Shown here piece after piece: positions 56,517-64,000 of a stretch of 64,000 nt of DNA. The notes under the pieces were generated by a model that did not search any database, was not told where the DNA came from, and saw nothing but the letters and a program-made list of their open reading frames with translations. Source of the DNA: Enoplolaimus lenunculus (Eukaryota > Nematoda > Enoplea > Enoplida > Thoracostomopsidae); NCBI GenBank assembly GCA_030248215.1, contig JASANG010001973.1:1-64000 (forward strand). Direction: 5' to 3'. Within the stretch, counting starts at the first letter, position 1, and each line of letters begins with the position of its first letter. Position numbers and translations under genes: made by a program.

Positions 56517-57908
56517 CAGTCATACTTTTTGAGTTTTGAAACATTAAAGTTTTCCAAGCACTGCTAAACAGTTATTTAAGCAATTGAAAGTTACAAATTG
56601 TTCCAAAGGCGCAAATTTTTTTAACATTTTTATGATGAAAGTACATTAATAAAATTCTAGAAACTATACAATTCGAAAAATGACAAAGTGCTTTATCAAC
56701 TAATTAACGATGACATTTTAGGTTTCTACGTAAGCCTTCACGTTCTCAAAGGTACCCGACGAGGAACAGTTGAGGTAAAACTATTACGGCCTCCGTTTAA
56801 ACTATAACCCGATTGGCTATTTTTCAAATTTCAAGATATTTAGGCCATAAACATTGAACAAACGATGAAAAACCATAATCCAAATTTGACTGCTTGTAAT
56901 TTTCTAGCAAATTTGTTTTGATTTGACATAAAAAAGTTGTGTAGAAAAAACCCTACAGATATTTACAACAGTCAAAATCGCTAAAATCTCCGCCACAATT
57001 TTGTAATGGAGTTGAATCGACGGGTTGATTTGTTTCAACTGAGCTGAACAAAAACAAGATTCGTATTATGAAACATATGTTGCACCAGTTAGTGATTTGT
57101 GTTTTAGATTTCAAACAAGTAAATGCTACCGTTTGAAATTAAGAACATTTTTTCTGTATTACACTTGCCATACGTCTGTGATTATTGGGAATTTCACAAT
57201 TACGGGAGTTGGTCAAATTGCTAACAAATTGGTTGATAGATGATATACAAATTTGTCAATAAATTCCGTCTGATCGTAGATTAAACCCAGCTATAAAACT
57301 GAATAAAACTCGTGATTATGAATCAGTTATTGACGGTTGTAAAACTATGTTAGCAACAGATTGTGAAAAGTCTTCCAAAATCACTAACAACGTAAAACGT
57401 TTTGTTAATGTTTACTTTAATGTTTCACAGTTGGACTGAACAAAAGATGGAAAAATTATAATCTTTTCAATATTTCAATAAAAACTAAGCTTGAAACAGA
57501 TAAAATTGTTGACGAGCCTTTGTTTTGATTTTTGTCTTTTAAGACATTTTAATGAATAAGTTTTCAGGAGTTGGCATCATCAAAAATGGATGATGCACAC
57601 TTTAACAAGAGTATGCAACTGGATACATTCTGCGTAGAAAAGAATGTACCCGGCACGCGTTGCGGTTTTACCCCACTTGTTCTTTATTTAGAGGGCAGGT
57701 ACAGCCGGTGGAACCATGGCACTTTATGTATCCTGTGTCAAACATGCTCTCCTTATAGTTTCAGGGTATTTATGTCATTGCGACCCGCCTCTGCACGTGA
57801 CACTTTTCTAAAATAATTATGATTCAGTAATAAAAATTTAGATCAATTATCTCTTTTTCGCATACGGTATATAATACACTGTACAACAGGTACTTGTTTG
57901 CTTTTCCA
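56517..57908. other. Intergenic, no gene recognised
   Basis: An 81-codon plus-strand frame at 57571-57816 follows an AG acceptor-like site (AGTTTTCAG) but has no recognised domain, and I see no partner exon. Confidence 0.4.
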
Positions 57909-58032
57909 GCCCATGTAAAGATTTGGGATTGAACGTTTTTCTGCGGGACTCAAATCGAGTAAGCTAAGTTTTAGACTAATTTTTGCTTGGAATATACTTA
58001 TACTACTGCAAAGGGCCCTGCTCTATACGTTG
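57909..58032. mobile_element. MITE with TTAGGC-like hexamers, forward copy
   Basis: Starts GCCCATGTAAAGATTTGGG, passes through TTTTTCTGCGGGACTC and TAATTTTTGCTTGGAATATA, and ends GGGCCCTGCTCTATACG, the inverse of the left end. Confidence 0.65.
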
Positions 58033-58186
58033 GCCGCTTTTCTCTAAACTAGCGTTAACTTGACAAAAAGCTAATGTCCATTCACTTCGTAGGACGGTTA
58101 CTGTTTCATAAAGTGTACATTGTAAGTACAGGTAAGAACCGGGACTTAAGATACTTTTATTAAGCAAGTGAAAAAGAACACATATA
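58033..58186. other. Non-coding spacer
   Basis: No supported feature. Confidence 0.3.
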
Positions 58187-58262
58187 TGGATGGTTCAAAC
58201 AAGCGGTCTTATCATTTCGAGGCAGGTGCTCTATCACTTCGTCCGAAGCCTTCCTCTCCAAT
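58187..58262 (-). other. tRNA-like fragment, probably SINE-derived
   Basis: On the minus strand GACGAAGTGATAGAGCAC, CTGCCTCGAAATGATAAG and GTTTGAACCATCC follow at the spacing of tRNA A box, anticodon arm and B box. The acceptor stems do not pair convincingly, so it is not called a tRNA gene. Confidence 0.35.
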
Positions 58263-58847
58263 CATTGACCGTATGCTGCCGGCAAGCAGAGTACACAATG
58301 TGAATTACATATATTGCATATGAACCGTTCAGGACAACCATTTCTCGTATTGTTACATAGAGCAGGTGGGATGAGCATCACATCCACGCCAGAACGAAAA
58401 GGCCACCTTTTAATAATGTTTATTTCGCAAAACTGCGAGAGTTCAAACAAGGCGAATCTCTCAGTTCTCAACGCTGATAACTTTAGGTCACAAGCGTTAT
58501 TCCACCTGCTGTATTTACAAAAAATACGTCTGGCCATTATTTTTTTATATGTTCGATTAACAGATGCGCCAATCTCTGCTATTTTATTTATTCAGTCGAA
58601 CAATTTTTATTCAATAAATCACCATTATGTGAGCTGTTTACCGGCGAAAAATTACGTGGAAATGCGTCAAATTAACGGTGCCTGATTGAAACCAATGAGT
58701 CTAATACTTCGTTATTCGTGGGCGCGTTTAGCGGTTATTCAACCTTAATTATTCTATGATCAGGCATAATCATGAACATAAAACACTCGCCTCAACGCAA
58801 GCCAAACGAAAGGGAAATCCTAAACGTTAAAACTGCATTGAGACTAC
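58263..58847. other. Intergenic, no gene recognised
   Basis: A 123-codon plus-strand frame (58314-58685) has no recognised domain or splice support. Confidence 0.35.
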
Positions 58848-59022
58848 GAGTTGCACTGTTCTTTACTGTGCTGGACGCCGCCGTGCTCAGACGCTATTCG
58901 TTGGCAAGAAAAATATAACCAAATCTTCTTATTGGCGCATATCGGCGCACGCCGGCGTGTGGCGGCATCTGGCGGCGAACGCGGCGTTTGGCGGAACGCG
59001 GCGAGTATAGCGCAACCCTAAA
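58848..59022. mobile_element. CG-rich MITE, TTAGGGTTGCG family, with CGGCG tandem
   Basis: The right end GAGTATAGCGCAACCCTAA is near-perfect; the left end GAGTTGCACTGTTCTTTA is diverged. Between them are several GGCGG(A/C)..GCGGCG units (CGGCGTGTGGCGGC, CTGGCGGCGAACGCGGCG) that amount to a short CG-rich tandem. Confidence 0.7.
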
Positions 59023-60460
59023 GCCAAAATAGGGTAACCAGAAGCCGAAACAAAAATCGAAATGTGTAGCTAAGCCAACGCTTAATAATAAACTTGCGTC
59101 AGGACCAAATACAAACTTTTTTTTGGATTTTCACATTAAAAATGTTAGACACCAGTCACTTTTTAAGACAATTTTTTAAGTTGTTTTACACTATCGATTG
59201 ACATCCGGTTTTGGTATCTAAAAAGCAAAATAGTTTACAAGTCAAAGTATATAAGGACGAATTGCAGCTAAAAACTTTTCATTTTCGTCTGACGATATTT
59301 CTAAAAGACATCTATGAAGCTGGGCTTGGAACTGGCTTGTTTTGTCTAATAGACACAAAACCTAAAGTAACGTTTATGTGACAAAACATTCAACAGAGCA
59401 TAAAACTTGTGCAACGCTGCCAAGTTTCATTACACGGAAACATGTCATTCGATAACTGATTGGGTAAAATATAAATAATCAAAAACAAAACTTTTCAATC
59501 AGATTTTGTACACAAAAACAAGCCAAATTGAATCAATATTTCTCACCTTTGGATGTTGATTATATGAAAAGACAAAGTGCGGAAATAATATAAATTACGA
59601 ATATGAAATTGCAACAAATTTTCCGGCAAAACTGCAATGGTTTATTATAGAATCAGAGTTGACAGTCAAACCAGTAGTCGTATTCTAAAATGTACATATC
59701 GGATGACGGCAGTTGGTGATAGGTCTTGTAACTTTTCAAATTTCTGAATGGTGTGTGTGGCTACAAAAAAAGCCAGAATTCAGTTCAGTTGCTCGTGTGG
59801 TATGCACTGGCGGGTGTATCAGGTTTAGCCTACATTGTCATCGTAATCAAGTTACTAAGTGTGAATTTGTTGTCATCTAAGGATTGGTGCTACTCCATAT
59901 AACGCAAACCTTAGTATTGAGTTTAAGCCAATATGCATAAACTCTTAGTTTTATCATCGTTACAGCATAAGTCCCAAGTATTAAACTAAACCTAAGCTTA
60001 CGCTTAAAGCCACATCCTGGTAAAATTAGCGATTTCGAGTTCCAAATTACCACAAAGATTTGTTTACAACGTGTCAGTCATAATTTTTACAAGTCTTCAG
60101 GTTTATAATCGTCAAATCACATATATTTTTATAATTCAAATCTAATATTTAAGTACGATTTGTTATTTTAGCATAAAATACTTGTGTCATATGTTCGTCA
60201 GCTTTCTTTTCATCAACAATGTTGTATGAGCCACAGCGAACCTATTTTCTATCATTTTTTGAGAATGTTTAACCGTTTCCAACATAACAGTATAATACGA
60301 GCAATTCAACGCAAATTTTGTAGGTGGTATTTGTACAGAATGCGCAGTGTTTAACAATTATTTCACGTATTTACGAAGTAAATTCTCTATAAAATGTGCT
60401 TGCTCAATCGAGTTCAAGAACGAATGTTTCGTTGTCAACCGAAAATGGTTTTAGCTAAAG
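59023..60460. other. Intergenic, no gene recognised
   Basis: Contains GTTGGTGATAGGTCTTGTAAC at about 59713-59733, whose inverse occurs at about 53888-53908, so a small dispersed remnant. Degenerate TTAGG words occur at 59910-60020. Confidence 0.4.
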
Positions 60461-60608
60461 CCCATGTAAAGATCAGGGGCGGAACGTGTTTCTGTGCGAT
60501 TGCTACCGAGTAAGCTTTAGGTTTAGGCTATTTTTTGCTTGGCTTAGGCTTTGGCTTACGCTTAGGAATATGCTTATAATACTGTTCCGTCCCTGTTGTT
60601 TACATTGG
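60461..60608. mobile_element. MITE with TTAGGC-like hexamers, best-preserved copy
   Basis: Inverted ends CCCATGTAAAGATCAGGGGC (then GGAACG) and (inverse) CCAATGTAAACAACAGGGAC (then GGAACAG). The interior has TTTAGGTTTAGGC, TTGGCTTAGGCTTTGGC and TTACGCTTAGGAATATGC, a degenerate array of TTAGGC-like hexamers. Confidence 0.8.
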
Positions 60609-62100
60609 CGTTAGCTATCAATCCAAAAGTCCGGAGTTCAGGTCGTAGCTTGAAATTAGATTAGAAATGAAAAAAGCATATATTCACGTGGTAAACAGGT
60701 TAAGATGCATCTATTGTAATTATGATGTTACGGTAATTAATGGAGATAATTTTGTAATTTACTCGAATTATGTTCCATAACATATTCCGGTAGAAGTTGT
60801 AACACAAAGACTTATTGTATTTTATTACAATAATTAATGATCAATCATTTGATGACATTATCAGTCCGGAATAGTTTCAGCTTTCGGCGGTGGAATCAAG
60901 TTTTATCTGTGTTTACAGTATCAGTATTTTTCTTGCGTAGATTTTGGTACGTAGAAATGATAAGAATTTCGTTTGTCAGTCATTGGTCTATAAACTTATA
61001 AACCATTTAACTCAGTTTTTCGACTCGACGACTAATTTGATATTAATTTCATAAATATTTTGATTTTTTTCGGTTCCAAAGGTAAGACCTGAATTTTTCG
61101 AAACGATGAATTTGGACCTGAATTAATTAGAGAATATCATAACAACTGAAGATGCCAAACTTTTAAACATCAGATGGTTTTTGAACGAATTCCTTTTGGT
61201 GAATGCTCGAAAAGACCTGAAATTTCTAAAATCGGAAATTATTGACGTTCCTTTACAAGCAATACAAATATATCTGAGTTACCGCGACACAATGGGTTTT
61301 AAGTCAAAGTTGGGGCTTTTATGTATAATTTTCCGGGTTTTACTATGCCCAACATATACGTTCTCAAAATGTATACATTTCCATTATGTATAATTTTCTA
61401 CTTTTGCTGCAAACTGTGTTTAGGAGCCATTGTTATTAATCAAGAATAGCAGCCATACAACAGTAAAACGACTTCAAACTTATAATAACATCAGGTTGTT
61501 GCGATAAAATTTCCATTGTCAAAATAATTATATTTTTAAATTTCCAAAAACTTAATATAAAACCTCTTTACAAAGATAAATACCATTTTTTAGTTATGGA
61601 TTCTGGAGAATCAAGTTTAAGTTATTAAGCAGAATAATAATAATAATGGCAATACAGAATATTTCTGATGTTTTGTATGATCAAAGAGTTATGGCATACC
61701 ATGCGGTATTTGTACAGTAACAATTAAGTTATCGTATGGTTAAAGTCCTTGGTTACAGATACTGACAAATTTTTTGAGAGTTGTTTCGTTTGTGGTTTAT
61801 GCATTAATTTTCAGACGGCAAAACAACAGCTACAGATTAGGGTTCGAAAATTACACCTGTAACAGCAACTGCTGAACTGCAATTTATGCTTAATTCTTTC
61901 ACGTTTATATACTTTAAATTTCAAGATTTCGTTATAAACTAAGTTTCAAACCACAAAATTCTCAAAATGGAAGCGAAGATGTTTCACTACGTTCGTACGG
62001 TTATTAATAATTGTGAACACTGCGTTTTGTGTATTAATTAAACAAAGTATATACTGAAAAAATCGATTTAAGCATGAGCATGTTTCGCGCATTAGCACTG
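60609..62100. other. Intergenic, no gene recognised
   Basis: AT-rich; the 70-codon frame at 61181-61393 is unsupported. Confidence 0.4.
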
Positions 62101-62285
62101 TTAGGATTGCGTTATACTTGTCGTACGACACTCATCGTTCATGACCAATCCGGAGCCGTCTGTCAGCTGTACAGCCCAGTCCATATTGTGTGTGAATAAT
62201 TTGCGTAAAATAGTGCACCGTGACGCTTAGCGACAGACAGCAACAGACGTCATTAAAATAATTAAAAGTATAGCACAAGCCTTAC
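62101..62285. mobile_element. CG-rich MITE, TTAGGGTTGCG family
   Basis: Ends TTAGGATTGCGTTATACTTG and AAAAGTATAGCACAAGCCTTA. The interior has TCCGGAGCCGTCTGTCAG and AGCGACAGACAGCAACAGAC. Confidence 0.75.
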
Positions 62286-62374
62286 TCGTTCATTATAGAA
62301 GTGAAGATTAACTCCTATCAGCCTGTGAATAGTTCGTGATGTCCTATGCCTATCCAAATCACCAACTCCGCGCT

Positions 62375-62475
62375 TGAGTCCGCTTTTCAATGACGCTAAT
62401 ACACTCCGGTTTAGCAATGCAGGCGTTTTCTCCTTTTAATCCATTGAAAAGCAGTATATTTAAAGCATTAAAATA
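62375..62475. repeat. Short dispersed repeat upstream of the tetraspanin
   Basis: TCAATGACGCTAATACACTC, GGTTTAGCAATGCAGGCG and GTATATTTAAAGCA match 38740-38835. It lies about 100 bp upstream of the start codon, so it may fall in the promoter or 5' UTR. Confidence 0.7.
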
Positions 62476-62566
62476 TATTCGTTACATAAAACAATATTTA
62501 TTTTTATATGTTAAATCCATTTCAAATTTAATTTTAATTCAACTTGAATAATTGAAACTGAAAATC

Positions 62567-63748
62567 ATGACGGTTGAATTGCCAGTCAGTGCAAAAATCA
62601 TCAAATATCTCGTGTTTGCATTTAACTTTCTTGTTTTTGTAAGTTTTTCAATTTTAAGCAAATACTACACAAATTGGACTCCAAAATTGTCAAATGTTGC
62701 TAATTTTGAACTGTGGTAAAATTTAATGTTCAAAAACTTCACCGGCTCACAACAGGAAATATTTGCAGCAAATCAGATAAGCTGATTTATTAAAGTTCAA
62801 TTTATACCAAATTTTTATTTGACGGAAAAGACAAAGTTGATTTATTAACTCAGAATAACCAGAAACAACTAATTATCGCTGTGAGGTTGTTCATCAACTC
62901 ATTGGAATTTACTGTTTTCGTTTTAAGTTTATGTTTTGGCTCAAATGTTAAATTTATCTTCGATCCTTTTTTGTACATTGGCTTTCTATTTTTTACTTCA
63001 GATATCGGGTCTGGCAATACTTGGAGGCAGCATTACAGCGCTTCTGTATGATCCAGTAGAAGAACACATGATGGGAAATGAAAAAATGAGAGTAAGTACG
63101 TTGAGCACTTAATTTTTTCACTCAATCAAAGTTTTTTCTCATGCTGTAGGAAGAATTTTATCTCGCCAGAACATAACTTTATTCATAGAACAAATTAATT
63201 TGATTAATCAACAGTCTGTGTTAAGATGACATACATTTATAATTTTGACGCATAACGCTAAGGCTTATGCTTGTTAGGCTTATACATAAGTTTGAGCGAA
63301 TACCAAGTCGTTAAAGGTAATATTGAACCCAACACTACTGTAAACATATTCCTATGCTTAAGCCTAAGCAAAAAAGTTAGTCTAAAGCTAATACTGACTG
63401 TATTATAGCGACGCCGGAAAACGATCCGACCCTGTTCTATACATGGGTAAATTTTCTTATTCAATCGTTGGTAATCGTCCTGCACAACATTCAATTTTGT
63501 CCAAACACAGCAACCGACTGACGAAAATTTGGAATATAAAATTAAACGTAAACGAGTAAAGAAATGTTAAAAATAGTGTGAAAAGTCAAATTTAAATATT
63601 TTTTCTATTTCAGTCTGTGGTGGAAGGAGACGTCAACGCATTTCATGGAATTTTAATTTTCTGTATGATTTTGGGTGCAACATTGATGATCATTGGATTC
63701 CTTGGCTGTTGTGGAGCGATCCTACAAAGCCAGATTATGCTTGGAATT
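62567..63748 (+). CDS. Tetraspanin, N-terminal part (three exons; gene continues past the window)
   Basis: Exons are 62567-62638, 63002-63091 and 63614-63748, all phase 0, with donors TTT|GTAAGT and AGA|GTAAGT and acceptors TTTACTTCAG|ATA and TCTATTTCAG|TCT. The last donor is probably ATT|GTGCGT (GTGC|GTAAAA four bases on is the alternative). The 99 residues visible cover the short cytoplasmic N-terminus, TM1 (about 12-40, YLVFAFNFLVF then ISGLAILGG), the small extracellular loop (about 41-64) and TM2, ending in the family hallmark LGCCGA with QSQIMLG after it. TM3, the large loop with CCG and TM4 must lie to the right. Tetraspanins organise membrane protein partners in surface microdomains. 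Only the family can be assigned, not the subtype. Confidence 0.9.
63328..63447. mobile_element. MITE with TTAGGC-like hexamers, reverse copy in tetraspanin intron 2
   Basis: Contains TATTCCTATGCTTAAGCCTA, AGTTAGTCTAAAGCTAATAC and the terminus CGACCCTGTTCTATACATGG, the inverse of the family left end. It lies in the intron between the second and third coding exons. Confidence 0.65.
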
Positions 63749-64000
63749 GTGCGTAAAACATCTGCACTCATACTTTTGAATATGGTCACAGTACCAATTA
63801 TCATCAATTAGCGATAGGTTTTGAAATAAGCAAATCAGTACAACTGAAAATCATAAAAGTTGAGCTGAAATACAGAAACGAACAGCTGTTGATTGGCCTT
63901 CATATAATCACACGTACAGGTTTTGTTTTAGAGACTGAGTTTAGTCAAAAGTGTATGATTACTATTAACAAGCGTGGATGGTGCATACTTGAAGAGTGTG
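63749..64000 (+). other. Intron 3 of the tetraspanin (incomplete)
   Basis: No further exon is visible before the window ends. Confidence 0.5.

Noticed and set aside
58187-58262. tRNA gene
   Set aside because: A- and B-box-like words are present but the acceptor stem does not pair, so listed only as a tRNA-like fragment.
58314-58685. 123-codon plus-strand frame
   Set aside because: No domain; follows a tRNA-like remnant; likely chance.

Overview
This is AT-rich metazoan nuclear DNA. The genes have spliceosomal introns with GT-AG boundaries, and the protein families are animal ones: tandem class A-type GPCRs, a tetraspanin and a receptor-like activin/BMP ectodomain. There are no operons, no bacterial signals and no virus-derived element that I can recognise. 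I cannot name the species; an invertebrate with a small-intron, repeat-dense genome fits best. Six gene models are supported by reading frame plus matching splice phase. Five are on the minus strand and one (the tetraspanin, cut by the window end) is on the plus strand.

Layout. 1-5.3 kb: tandem repeats and decayed inverted-repeat elements. 5.3-9.1 kb and 15.1-18.8 kb: two paralogous two-exon GPCR genes, with TM1-5 in exon 1, TM6-7 in exon 2 and a phase-0 intron inside a very long third intracellular loop. 18.8-32.2 kb: a gene desert with a 1.28-kb terminal-inverted-repeat (TIR) element that carries a perfect 9 x 33-bp minisatellite. 32.2-42.0 kb: one giant three-exon gene for a secreted, Asn/Ser/Thr-rich, cysteine-poor precursor of about 2,590 residues with a furin-type site. 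47.0-49.6 kb: a three-exon secreted orphan of 304 residues. 53.2-55.0 kb: a two-exon single-pass protein with an activin/BMP-receptor-like cysteine pattern and no kinase. 62.6-63.7 kb: the first three exons of a tetraspanin.

The rest is dominated by at least six families of short non-autonomous elements that recur within the window: a TA-flanked CTGTAGTGACCCG family, a TTA-flanked CTGAAGC-palindrome family, a TTA-flanked minisatellite carrier, a CG-rich TTAGGGTTGCG family, a family with internal TTAGGC-like hexamers, and a 670-bp family built from ATATCATATGATAT palindromes. There are also tRNA-like SINE pieces. Several are nested in each other or lie in introns close to splice sites.

Most of the genes encode cell-surface or secreted products (GPCRs, tetraspanin, receptor-like ectodomain, two secreted orphans). 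Nothing in the sequence shows that they act in one pathway. The most novel material is the giant furin-site precursor, the two GPCRs that lack several canonical class A residues but share a nearly identical TM6-TM7 DNA patch, and the modular palindrome elements.
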